Source: JAJAZB01 sp964244295
GTDB lineage: Bacteria; Bacteroidota; Bacteroidia; Cytophagales; Spirosomataceae
Direction: 5' to 3'
NCBI GenBank assembly: GCA_964244295.1
Contig: CAXTIG010000013.1
Coordinates: forward strand, 62,001 to 126,000
DNA length: 64,000 nucleotides
Both the position numbers and the translations under genes were made by a program. Below the pieces are notes generated by a model. The model was not told the origin of the DNA. It saw nothing but the letters and a program-made list of their open reading frames with translations, and ran no database searches. How positions within the stretch are numbered: position 1 is the first letter of the stretch; each line of letters opens with the position of its first letter. Shown in pieces: positions 47,627 through 56,803 of this stretch.

Positions 47627-47928
47627 TTTCCGGGAAGAAAAACCAACCGTCTGATCACTATCAACCGACGGTGGGCGTGCGTACGCAGCGAAGAAACGGG
47701 AAAATCGTAATTTGCGTCAGCGACAACGGCACGGGGATGCCCGAAGCGGTAAAGGCGAAGATTTTCCAGCCCTTTTTCACCACCAAACCCACCGGGCAAG
47801 GCACGGGGCTGGGCTTGTCACTGAGCTATGACATCGTGACGAAGGGCCACGGCGGCACGCTGACGGTGGAGAGTCGGGAAGGCGAGGGGACGACATTTTT
47901 GATATATTTACCCGCTCCTTCCCTCTGA
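47627..47928 (+). pseudogene. Second 3' remnant of a sensor histidine kinase
   Basis: Encodes about 100 codons of an HATPase C terminus (NHYQPTV-like start, SDNGTGMPEAVKAKIFQPFF, GQGTGLGLSLSYDIVTK, stop at 47926). It is nearly identical to the end of the kinase at 53374..55620. No start or upstream domains are present, and an intact kinase starts 2 bp later. Confidence 0.88.
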
Positions 47929-47930
47929 CG

Positions 47931-50900
47931 ATGAACTTGTTCTACCTCCTCGCCACGCTATCGCTCTGGCTTCTTTTGCCGTCCAGCCTACCGGCTCAAC
48001 CCCACCGCTCCACGGCCGCTGCGCCCCCCGCACGCACCCCCCCGCCCCCGCGCATCCGCTTCGAGCACCTGACCGTGGCCGATGGCCTGCCCGAAAACTC
48101 GGTTCGGTGCCTGATTCAAGACCACCTGGGCTTTATGTGGCTGGGTACGCAAAACGGGCTGGTGCGCTACGACGGCAGCCAGATGACCGTCTTTCGGTAC
48201 GATCCGAAGAGTCCGTTCAGCCTGAAAGGGCGGCAAATACGCGCGCTGCTCGAAGACCGCAACGGCGATATCTGGGTGGGCTGCGAAAGCCTGTTTCGCT
48301 TTGAGCGGGCCACCGGACGGTTTATCGAGTATCCCCGGCAAGGCCCTGAACGAACCGCCCCCAATGATCGAACGGATTTTATTCATGAAGACCGAAAGGG
48401 CAATCTCTGGACGATCACGAACCGCAACAACTTTACAGCCCAGGTACTCGACCGGCTCGATTCGCGTACCCGAACCTGGACGTATTTTCGCCATAACCCC
48501 AAAGACCCACACACGCTGGCGGCCAACAACATCTACACGGCCCGGGCCAATGTGTCCGTTACGGCGGTTGAAGAAGACCCAAACGGCAATCTATGGGTAG
48601 TAACGCAGGGCGAGACCGAAAACACCCTGCATCGCTTCGATTTCGGGCGAAACCGCTTTGAGCGCGTCCGCCCGAAGTTGTCGGCTGAAGGGGCCAACCG
48701 ATTTCGGAAAATTGGTTTCACGACCTCCATCAACGGCCAGCTTTACCTCTCCAGCCTTGAGCAGGGCCTGTTTCGGCTAGACCCGAAAACCGGGCAGATG
48801 GCCCACTTCCGGCACGACCCGGCCAACCCGGCCAGTTTAGCCTGTGATACCATCACGCAGGTGTATCAGGCCCGCGACGGGCAAATCTGGGTGCCGCATA
48901 CGCAGGGCGTGGACCGGTTCGATCCCCGAACGGGCCGCTTTACCCACTTTCTGGCTAAATCTAACGACCCCACCACGCCCAGCCCGGGACTGCTCAGACT
49001 GTTGCACGAAATGCCTAATGGCGACATCTGGTTTGTAACGTTCAACGGTTTGAACCTGTACCACCGGCAAAGCGGACGGTTTGTGCGCTACGAGTTTGAT
49101 CCCGCAGCGGGCGACGGAACGCTGCATGGGTTTGGCCTTTTTTCGTTTCTGGTGGACCGAACGGGGCTGGTCTGGGCGGGGTCGTTCCGGGGCGGGCTGA
49201 ACAAACAAAGCCGCATCGCCCGCTTTCCGCTGCTGACCAACGACCCCAAAAACTCCAACAGCCTGCAAAGCAGCAACGTTACCGTGGTGTACGAAGCGCC
49301 CTCCGAGCCGGGCGTCATCTGGTTCGGCTCCGACAAGGGCTTAGACCGGCTCGACAAAAAAACGGGCCAATACACCCACTACCGGCACGATAGCCTGAGC
49401 CGGTTCTCGCTCGGCCAAGGGCTCATTACGGCCATCGCCGAAGATAAAAAGGGACGCTTCTGGGTTGGAACGGGTGCCAATGGGCTGTACCAGATGAACC
49501 GCAAAACAGGCCGGTTTACCCGCTTGCTGCCTGACCCCAAAAAGAACCCCAACGAATCGCAGTTGCAGTACATCAATACGCTGCTGCCGGTCAAAGACGG
49601 TACCCTCTGGGTATCCGGTCTTGGCGAACTGGTTCACCTCAACCCCGACCGCCAAACCTACGTGTACTACAATGAATCCGACAGTACCTATGCCCCCGCC
49701 CTGTTTGCCCAGCTTGCCGGGCTGGCCGTGCCGCCCCGCCAACTGGCGGCCATTCTGCACCCGCAAGGAGCGGTGGATAAAATCGTTCCGTTTAGCGTAG
49801 CGAAACCCACTGACGTATGCGTGGTATCGGGTGGTAGTCTGCAGCCACCGAATACCCGGTGGGATTATGGCTGGTTAGAAGATGCCAATGGCCGGGTGGT
49901 TTGGAGCATGACCCCGGAAAACAGCAAAAGCGATGGGGTATCAAACCGGCGTATGCAAGTGCAGACACTTCGGCTTCCGGCAGGGTCCTATCGCCTGCGA
50001 TACAAGTCCGACCCGGTTTATTACTACGGTTCCTGGCCATTTGGTCCGCCAAGTCATCCTGAATACCAAGGCATTCAACTGCTGATTATTACGCCCGCCG
50101 AAAGTCGGCAACTGGCCGCCCTCATCCGTCAGCCGTATTTCCGGCCTGGCTTGTCGGATGAAACCATTTTTACGCTGCGGGAAGACCGGGCCGGGCATAT
50201 CTGGAATGGCTCGAACAACGGGGGCGTGTTTCGGATGAATCCCCGTACCGGTCAGTTCAACACGTACCAGAATCTGTTCAGTGGACCAAACTGTGTCATT
50301 TCGTTGCTGGAAGACCCGCAGGCGGGCGGTTTCTGGGTGGGTGATTACCTTCACGGGTTACTGTTTTTAGACCAAAACGGCAACATTACCCGGCAGTATG
50401 CGGCTGGTAGCGGTCTGTCAGCCAACTCGGTGCGGGGTATTGCCCGCGACGAAGGAGGGAACCTCTGGGTTACGACCAACAAGGGCTTGGTACGCTTTCA
50501 TCCCAAAACCGAGCAGTTTCGGGTGTTCAGCGGGGCCAACGGTGTGCAGGATTTTGAACACAGCCCCTCCGAAAATGTATTCCGGGCGAGCGACGGCGAA
50601 TTGTACGTGGCGGGCGAAAAAGGCGTTCATGCCTTCTACCCGAAGCAATTTCAGGCCGATGCCTTCGCGCCCCCCGTCGTGCTGACCGATTTAGCCATCA
50701 ACGGCCAGCCCGCCACCCTGGGGGAGGACGGTCAACTACCCGCGCACGTCTCCGTCGCTAAGGAAATCACGCTGTCCCACGACCAGAACGACCTGACTTT
50801 CCACTTTGCGGCGTTGGCCTACAACCAGGGCAAAGAGTGCCGGTATGCCTACCGGCTCATGCCCAACGATACGGGCTGGGTGCAGGCCGGGAGGCAGCAA

Positions 50901-52004
50901 CAGGCCCGCTTTCTGGACTTGCGGCCCGGCGAATACACCTTCCGGGTCAAAGCCGCCAACGCCGATGGGGGCTGGTACGAGAAAGGCGTGAGCGTAAAGG
51001 TGACCATTCGGCCCCCCTGGTGGCAGACCTGGTGGGCGTATTTGCTCTACGTACTGGCGTTTGGAGCTTTGCTGCGGGCTTACATCGTCTATCGTTCGCG
51101 GGCCTTGCGGCGGGAGAACCAGGTGCTGGAAGCGAAAGTAGCCCAGCGCACCAACCAAGTGCAGGAACAAAAAGAAGAGATTCTGGCCCAGCGCGACCAC
51201 CTCGAACAAACCCTGACCGAACTCAAAACCACCCAGACCCAACTCATCCAGAAAGAGAAATTAGCCAGTTTGGGCGAACTCACCGCTGGCATCGCCCACG
51301 AGATTCAGAACCCCCTGAACTTCGTCACCAACTTCTCGGAAGTCTCCACCGAATTAGTCGGTGAATTAGTGGGTGAACTCGACAAAGGCGACCCCGACGA
51401 AGCCAAAGTCATCGCCGGGGACCTTTCGCAGAACCTTCAGAAAATCACCCTCCACGGCCAGCGGGCTTCGGCCATCGTGCGGGGGATGCTCGAACATTCC
51501 CGCGCCTCGACGGGCGAAAAGGTCCCCACCGACCTCAACGCCCTGGCCGACGAGTACCTGCGTTTAGCCTACCACGGGTTGAGGGCTAGGGATAAAGATT
51601 TTAACGCGGAATTGAAAACGGATTTTGACCCGAACCTGAGAACCGTGAACGTGGTGCCGCAGGAGATGGGCCGGGTGTTGCTCAACTTGTTCAACAACGC
51701 CTTTTTTGCCGTTTCGGAAAAACAGAAAATGGCCCCGCCGACTTACCAGCCCACCGTCATCGTCAGCACTCAACGCACCGACGACAGCGTGGACATCCAA
51801 GTCAGCGACAACGGCACGGGGATGCCCGAAGCGGTGAAGGCCAAGATTTTCCAGCCCTTTTTCACGACTAAACCCACCGGGCAGGGCACGGGCCTGGGGC
51901 TGAGCCTGAGTTACGACATCGTGACCAAGGGCCACGGCGGCACAATGGCGGTAAAATCCAGCGTGGGGGATGGCACTCAACTGCGGATTACCTTGCCGCG
52001 TTGA
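47931..52004 (+). CDS. Sensor histidine kinase with Reg_prop propeller and Y_Y_Y domain
   Basis: 1357 residues. Signal peptide at 1-24. Residues about 40-585 and 725-930 are two-component-regulator propeller repeats (DHLGFMWLGTQNGLVRYDG type). Residues about 590-725 hold an inserted beta-rich domain (RWDYGWLEDANGRVVWSM, LRLPAGSYRLRYKSD). Y_Y_Y domain at about 945-1030, membrane span at about 1031-1053, then a coiled coil. HisKA box with H1123 (GIAHEIQNPLN) and a HATPase (SDNGTGMPEAVKAKIFQPFF, GQGTGLGLSL). The design is a periplasmic sensor with cytoplasmic transmitter; no receiver or DNA-binding domain is fused. Likely ligands are polysaccharides or other extracellular compounds, by analogy only. 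Confidence 0.93.
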   Translation: MNLFYLLATLSLWLLLPSSLPAQPHRSTAAAPPARTPPPPRIRFEHLTVADGLPENSVRCLIQDHLGFMWLGTQNGLVRYDGSQMTVFRYDPKSPFSLKGRQIRALLEDRNGDIWVGCESLFRFERATGRFIEYPRQGPERTAPNDRTDFIHEDRKGNLWTITNRNNFTAQVLDRLDSRTRTWTYFRHNPKDPHTLAANNIYTARANVSVTAVEEDPNGNLWVVTQGETENTLHRFDFGRNRFERVRPKLSAEGANRFRKIGFTTSINGQLYLSSLEQGLFRLDPKTGQMAHFRHDPANPASLACDTITQVYQARDGQIWVPHTQGVDRFDPRTGRFTHFLAKSNDPTTPSPGLLRLLHEMPNGDIWFVTFNGLNLYHRQSGRFVRYEFDPAAGDGTLHGFGLFSFLVDRTGLVWAGSFRGGLNKQSRIARFPLLTNDPKNSNSLQSSNVTVVYEAPSEPGVIWFGSDKGLDRLDKKTGQYTHYRHDSLSRFSLGQGLITAIAEDKKGRFWVGTGANGLYQMNRKTGRFTRLLPDPKKNPNESQLQYINTLLPVKDGTLWVSGLGELVHLNPDRQTYVYYNESDSTYAPALFAQLAGLAVPPRQLAAILHPQGAVDKIVPFSVAKPTDVCVVSGGSLQPPNTRWDYGWLEDANGRVVWSMTPENSKSDGVSNRRMQVQTLRLPAGSYRLRYKSDPVYYYGSWPFGPPSHPEYQGIQLLIITPAESRQLAALIRQPYFRPGLSDETIFTLREDRAGHIWNGSNNGGVFRMNPRTGQFNTYQNLFSGPNCVISLLEDPQAGGFWVGDYLHGLLFLDQNGNITRQYAAGSGLSANSVRGIARDEGGNLWVTTNKGLVRFHPKTEQFRVFSGANGVQDFEHSPSENVFRASDGELYVAGEKGVHAFYPKQFQADAFAPPVVLTDLAINGQPATLGEDGQLPAHVSVAKEITLSHDQNDLTFHFAALAYNQGKECRYAYRLMPNDTGWVQAGRQQQARFLDLRPGEYTFRVKAANADGGWYEKGVSVKVTIRPPWWQTWWAYLLYVLAFGALLRAYIVYRSRALRRENQVLEAKVAQRTNQVQEQKEEILAQRDHLEQTLTELKTTQTQLIQKEKLASLGELTAGIAHEIQNPLNFVTNFSEVSTELVGELVGELDKGDPDEAKVIAGDLSQNLQKITLHGQRASAIVRGMLEHSRASTGEKVPTDLNALADEYLRLAYHGLRARDKDFNAELKTDFDPNLRTVNVVPQEMGRVLLNLFNNAFFAVSEKQKMAPPTYQPTVIVSTQRTDDSVDIQVSDNGTGMPEAVKAKIFQPFFTTKPTGQGTGLGLSLSYDIVTKGHGGTMAVKSSVGDGTQLRITLPR

Positions 52005-52140
52005 AGAAGTGGTCTTTCCCCGGTTTTACTTCTTCCCAATCTCTGGTTAGATTTAGACGGAAAACCAATCCGCTCACCACGGCCCGCCCTCTCCAGCGTC
52101 GCCTGCCTTACAATCCGTCACTTTTTTTCCAACCCAATCC

Positions 52141-53337
52141 ATGAAGACCCCGAACGTCATCCGCTCCTGGCGCTCCCTGAGCATCGCCTTTTTCTTTGCT
52201 TTTTACGTCGCGGGTTGTAAACCCAACGATCCTCAGCCCACCGACCAATACCTGGTCAGCAGCAGCAACGTCGCCACCTTGACCAAAGAGCAACTGGCGG
52301 CGCAGGCCACGGCGATCAACCCGGCCTACGTTATTCTGCTTCGCCAGGGCATCACGGTGGTGAAACTCGTCTACAAAACCACCAACTGGGACGGCAGCGC
52401 CATCCAGGCATCGGGCCTGTTGCTTATTCCCAACACGACCGACGCCGTCCCGATGATCAGCCAGCAGCACGGCACTATTTTCGATAACGCCGACGCCCCC
52501 TCCAACTTCGGCTCCGGGAGCGAGGCCTCCCAGTACGCCACGATTTTCTCGTCCGTAGGCTACCTCATCGCCTGCCCCGACTACATCGGTTTCGGCGAGT
52601 CGAAGGCTTTGCCTCACACCTACGAACACCGCGCCAGCCTGGCCCAGGCCAGTCTGGATATGCTCCGCGCGGCGCGGGAGTACATCAGCGGCCACCCAAG
52701 CATCAAGTGGGATTCACGGCTGTACCTGACGGGCTACTCCGAGGGGGGTTACGCCACGATGTCGCTTTATAAGAAAATCCAGGACGAGGTGCCGACGGAA
52801 TTCAACCTCCGGGCGGTGTCCTGCGGGGCGGGGGCTTACGACAAAACCAACTTCATGAAAGCCTTGCTGACCCAAAAATCGGCGGGCGTGGCCCAGTGGA
52901 ACCAGGCTTTTCTGTGGGTGCTGCTCACCTACGACCAGATCTACAAATTGAACCGACCGCTATCGAGTTATTTCAAGGAACCCTACCTGACCGAAATTCA
53001 ATCCAAACGCCAGTTGGCCCAACTGGCCGTCAGTTTCGATCAGATGCTGACCGATTCATTCAAAGCGGGCATTCTCAACGGCACCGACACGGCCTTTCTC
53101 AATGCCGTGGCCGACAACAATGTCTACGACTGGAAACCGCTCACACCCCTGCACCTCTACCACGGCGATGCCGACCCGCAGGTGTACTACCTCAATTCCA
53201 AAAACGCCTACGAGGCCATGCAGGCGAAGGGCGCGGGCAACACGGTGAAGTTCTTCACGAGTGCGGGCAAAACCCACCCGCAGACGATCCCCGACTGGCT
53301 GGCCGGTACGTACACGCTGTTTACGACGGTGCAGTAA
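52141..53337 (+). CDS. Alpha/beta-hydrolase lipoprotein (secretory lipase-like)
   Basis: 398 residues. The N terminus has a lipobox (FYVAGCKPND, C26), so the protein is a lipid-anchored envelope lipoprotein. The hydrolase triad is S200 (TGYSEGGYA), D343 or D345 (HGDADPQV) and H379 (AGKTHPQT). The phrases ISQQHGT, GYLIACPDYIGFGES and the lid-like middle resemble secretory lipases and esterases. It lies between two kinase genes, 36 bp before the second, and may be regulated with them. Confidence 0.88.
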   Translation: MKTPNVIRSWRSLSIAFFFAFYVAGCKPNDPQPTDQYLVSSSNVATLTKEQLAAQATAINPAYVILLRQGITVVKLVYKTTNWDGSAIQASGLLLIPNTTDAVPMISQQHGTIFDNADAPSNFGSGSEASQYATIFSSVGYLIACPDYIGFGESKALPHTYEHRASLAQASLDMLRAAREYISGHPSIKWDSRLYLTGYSEGGYATMSLYKKIQDEVPTEFNLRAVSCGAGAYDKTNFMKALLTQKSAGVAQWNQAFLWVLLTYDQIYKLNRPLSSYFKEPYLTEIQSKRQLAQLAVSFDQMLTDSFKAGILNGTDTAFLNAVADNNVYDWKPLTPLHLYHGDADPQVYYLNSKNAYEAMQAKGAGNTVKFFTSAGKTHPQTIPDWLAGTYTLFTTVQ

Positions 53338-53373
53338 TGCTCCGACCCTGCACCCTTTTTCAGGCTTATTCCG

Positions 53374-55620
53374 ATGCTTCGTTTGTTGTTGGTATTGCTA
53401 CTGATTTTAGTCGTGAGGCCCGTTCTGGCTCAAACTAAGCAGATTGACCGCCTCCGGGCCGTGCTGGCAGGGCATCCCCAGGCCGACACATTCCGCGTGA
53501 ATCGGCTTAACGAACTGGCTACCCAGGGGAGGTGGAGAATGCGGGATTCGCAGATTGATTCCATCGGTACTCAGGCCCTGGAACTGGCCAAACGACTCAA
53601 TTACGTGCCTGGGCAGGTAATCGCCTTGCAAGTGTTGGCCCAGACAAAATTTGGCTCGCAACCAAAGGTAGCCGAACAGCTTCTGGCTCAAGCCTCAATC
53701 TTAGCCGAATCCACGGGCGATAAAGCGCTGGTGATTGAAGTTCTGTTTTCTACCGGTCTCCTCCACATGTACGCATTCTCCAACGAGGGGCATCAGGAGC
53801 GGGCGCTGCAATATTACCAACGAGCCTATTCGGTAGCCAAATCGTTGGGCCAGCCGAGTTTGCTGGCCCTGTCGATGATGTATGTGGGGAGTTACTACCA
53901 CCTCCAATTCAAGTACGAGCAGGCACTCTATTGGTACTATCAATGGCAGAACGTGGCGGAAAAAGCCGGGTTGAGCGAATCCGCTTACACGGTCCTCAAG
54001 CTAATCGGAGACATTTATTTGTTACTGACCGACTACCATCAGGCCTTGGCATTTTATCAAAAAGCCCTCACCCGAGACGACTTGGCTAAACAGGACATGG
54101 AAATCTTTATTGCCCTCGGTGACTGCTACCGACTCACCAGCCGGTATCCGCAGGCCATTGCTGCTTACCAACGAGGTCTGAACGTGAAAACATCGCTCTA
54201 CTTGAGTCAGGTTAATTTTTATAAATCGTCCTTGGAAGCTGGTTTAGCCGACACCTACCAACGACAGGGTAACCCTTTAGTCCTCCCTTACGCCCGCCAA
54301 GCATTGCTGGAGGCCAACAAGCGTCGGCTAAATGAAGTTAGTGGCAGGATAGCCACCACGCTGGGGCGCTACTATCTCCAGGTCGGCCTTGCCGACAGTG
54401 CCATCCACTACGGTCGGCAAGGCTTTCAGGCAGCTCGACAGGATGTTTTTAAACCTGAACTCCGGGATGCCAGCCAGGTGCTGGCCGACGCCTACGCCAA
54501 ACAAAAGAACTTTACCAACGCGTACACGTACCTGAGCCGCTACCTGTCCCTCAAAGACAGCATCAGCAATGTAGACGCCAGCCGAAGGGCCACCGCTGCC
54601 AGCTTCACCGACCAGGTGAGCCGCCAGCAAAGCCAGATTGCCCTGCTGACCAAAACCCGCCAACTAGAAGCTCAGGCCGCCCGCCAGCAACAAATCCTGC
54701 TCAATTTTCTACTGGGGGCCTTGCTGATGCTGGGTATACTGGCCTACGTGCTACTGCGCAACAACCGCCAGAAGCAGAAAGACAATGCCTTACTCAACCA
54801 GCAAAAAGGGCAAATCGAGCAAACCCTTACGGAATTAAAAACTACCCAAACCCAACTCATCCAGAAAGAAAAAATGGCCTCGCTGGGTGAGTTAACAGCG
54901 GGCATCGCCCACGAGATTCAAAACCCGCTGAACTTCGTCAACAACTTCTCGGAAGTCTCCACCGAACTCATCGACGAATTGGTGGGCGAACTTGACAAAA
55001 ACGACCCCGACGAAGCCCGCGCCATCGCGGGCGACCTTGCGCAGAACCTCCAGAAAATCACCCTCCACGGCCAGCGGGCTTCCTCCATCGTGCGCGGAAT
55101 GCTCGAACATTCCCGCGCTTCGACGGGCGAAAAGGTCCCCACCGACCTCAACGCCTTAGCCGATGAATACCTGCGTTTAGCCTACCACGGCCTACGGGCC
55201 AAAGACAAGAACTTCAACGCCGAGTTGAAAACGGATTTTGACCCGAACCTGGGAACCGTGAACATCGTGCCCCAGGAGATGGGCCGGGTGTTGCTTAATT
55301 TGTTCAATAACGCGTTTTACGCCGTTTCCGAGAAGAAAAAACAACCGCTTGATAACTATCAACCGACGGTTGGCGTGCGTACGCGGCGAAGAAACGGGAA
55401 AATCGTAATTTGCGTCAGTGACAACGGCACGGGAATGCCCGAAGCGGTGAAAGCCAAGATGTTCCAGCCGTTTTTTACCACCAAACCCACCGGTCAGGGC
55501 ACGGGCCTGGGCTTGTCACTGAGTTACGACATCGTCACGAAGGGCCACGGCGGTACGCTCGACGTCGTGACGACCGAAGGGCAGGGCACTGAGTTTATCA
55601 TCACGTTATCCCACTCCTGA
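53374..55620 (+). CDS. TPR-domain sensor histidine kinase
   Basis: 748 residues. Signal peptide at about 1-18 (LLLILVVRPVLAQ). Residues about 60-430 are tetratricopeptide repeats (QALAFYQKALTRDDLAKQD, QAIAAYQRGL). Membrane span at about 440-462, then HisKA with H513 (GIAHEIQNPLN) and HATPase (SDNGTGMPEAV, GQGTGLGLSL). The transmitter is almost the same at DNA level as in the propeller kinase upstream. The next gene starts 3 bp after the stop, suggesting a common transcript. Confidence 0.93.
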   Translation: MLRLLLVLLLILVVRPVLAQTKQIDRLRAVLAGHPQADTFRVNRLNELATQGRWRMRDSQIDSIGTQALELAKRLNYVPGQVIALQVLAQTKFGSQPKVAEQLLAQASILAESTGDKALVIEVLFSTGLLHMYAFSNEGHQERALQYYQRAYSVAKSLGQPSLLALSMMYVGSYYHLQFKYEQALYWYYQWQNVAEKAGLSESAYTVLKLIGDIYLLLTDYHQALAFYQKALTRDDLAKQDMEIFIALGDCYRLTSRYPQAIAAYQRGLNVKTSLYLSQVNFYKSSLEAGLADTYQRQGNPLVLPYARQALLEANKRRLNEVSGRIATTLGRYYLQVGLADSAIHYGRQGFQAARQDVFKPELRDASQVLADAYAKQKNFTNAYTYLSRYLSLKDSISNVDASRRATAASFTDQVSRQQSQIALLTKTRQLEAQAARQQQILLNFLLGALLMLGILAYVLLRNNRQKQKDNALLNQQKGQIEQTLTELKTTQTQLIQKEKMASLGELTAGIAHEIQNPLNFVNNFSEVSTELIDELVGELDKNDPDEARAIAGDLAQNLQKITLHGQRASSIVRGMLEHSRASTGEKVPTDLNALADEYLRLAYHGLRAKDKNFNAELKTDFDPNLGTVNIVPQEMGRVLLNLFNNAFYAVSEKKKQPLDNYQPTVGVRTRRRNGKIVICVSDNGTGMPEAVKAKMFQPFFTTKPTGQGTGLGLSLSYDIVTKGHGGTLDVVTTEGQGTEFIITLSHS

Positions 55621-55623
55621 CTC

Positions 55624-56757
55624 ATGAAATTTCTGTACTTCCTCCTCGCCGGGTTGCTCTTTTCGCCAGGGGCAATAGCCCAGAACGCCTCCTTGCCCGA
55701 TTCGACGCGGAGCACGGGCCTCTTCGCCGACACCACGGTGCTGCGCTTCACCCTCACGGCCCCGCTTCAGCGCCTGATCAAAGAACGAGCCGATACCACG
55801 GCATCCTACGCGGCGCAACTTAGCTACCCGGTTGCCCAGGGGGAACCCTTGATGCTGCCGGTCAAACTAAAAGTGCGCGGTCACTTTCGGCGCCAATGGA
55901 ACGTCTGTTCGTTCCCGCCCCTGTACCTGGATTTACCCAAAAGGCGGAGTAACGCGACTGTATTTGCCAACCAGAACAAACTGAAACTGGTCACGCACTG
56001 CGAAATAGAGGAATACGTGGTGCGGGAATATTTGGTGTACCGGCTCTACAACCTGCTGACGGACTACAGTTTCCGGGCGCGGCTCTGTAAAGTGACTTAC
56101 GTGGATTCATCGGGTAAACTAAAGCCCGAAACCCGCTGGGCGGCCCTGCTGGAAGACGAAGACGATATGCGAAAACGCAACGGGGGCAAATCCAACAAAG
56201 TCCGCATGATCAACATGCCCGATGTGGACTCCCTGAGCATGGCTACGCTGGGGGTGTTTGAATACCTGATTGGCAACACCGATTGGTCGGTGCCCTACCG
56301 CCACAACATCCGCCTGCTGGCGCTGCCCACCTACGCGAAACTAGTGCCGGTACCCTACGATTTCGACCACTCCGGCATCGTCGAGGCCTTCTACGCTCTT
56401 CCCGGCGACAACGTGGGCGTTGCTTCGGTGCGCGAACGAATCTACCGAGGCCCCCTCTACTCGGCGGCCCTGTTTCAACGGGTCTTCGAGCGGTTTAACC
56501 AACTCAAACCCCAATTTTACGCGCTCTACCAAAACGACCCCCGCCTCGACCCAGCCTACCGAAAAAACACCCTGCGCTACCTCGACGAATTTTACGCCGA
56601 GATCAATAACCCGGTTACCGCCCAAACGATTTTCAGGAGCGGCACCCGTCGCAACGTGGCCATCAAAAACACAAAGATGCTTCCTGCGGCACCAAAACAG
56701 AAGGTGACCAAGCCCATTCCCCCCACAACCCAAAAACCCGCCGTGAAAAAAAATTAG
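55624..56757 (+). CDS. Exported CotH-like protein, copy 1
   Basis: 377 residues with a signal peptide (cleaved near AIAQ, residue 20). Motifs recall CotH/HipA-type atypical kinases: VREYLVYRLYNLLTDYSFRA (133-152), LLEDEDDMRKRNG (175-187), GNTDWSVPYRHN (217-228) and PYDFDHSG (244-251), the last two resembling a catalytic NxD...H-N and a metal-binding DFD. I see this as inference; CotH proteins phosphorylate coat or surface proteins in other organisms. It is tandem with a clear paralogue 46 bp downstream. The C-terminal 40 residues are proline/lysine-rich. Confidence 0.72.
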   Translation: MKFLYFLLAGLLFSPGAIAQNASLPDSTRSTGLFADTTVLRFTLTAPLQRLIKERADTTASYAAQLSYPVAQGEPLMLPVKLKVRGHFRRQWNVCSFPPLYLDLPKRRSNATVFANQNKLKLVTHCEIEEYVVREYLVYRLYNLLTDYSFRARLCKVTYVDSSGKLKPETRWAALLEDEDDMRKRNGGKSNKVRMINMPDVDSLSMATLGVFEYLIGNTDWSVPYRHNIRLLALPTYAKLVPVPYDFDHSGIVEAFYALPGDNVGVASVRERIYRGPLYSAALFQRVFERFNQLKPQFYALYQNDPRLDPAYRKNTLRYLDEFYAEINNPVTAQTIFRSGTRRNVAIKNTKMLPAAPKQKVTKPIPPTTQKPAVKKN

Positions 56758-56803
56758 TTTTCCTTCAGTCGTCAGTACGTAGTTTCTCACCCTCCTTCAA
56801 CGT

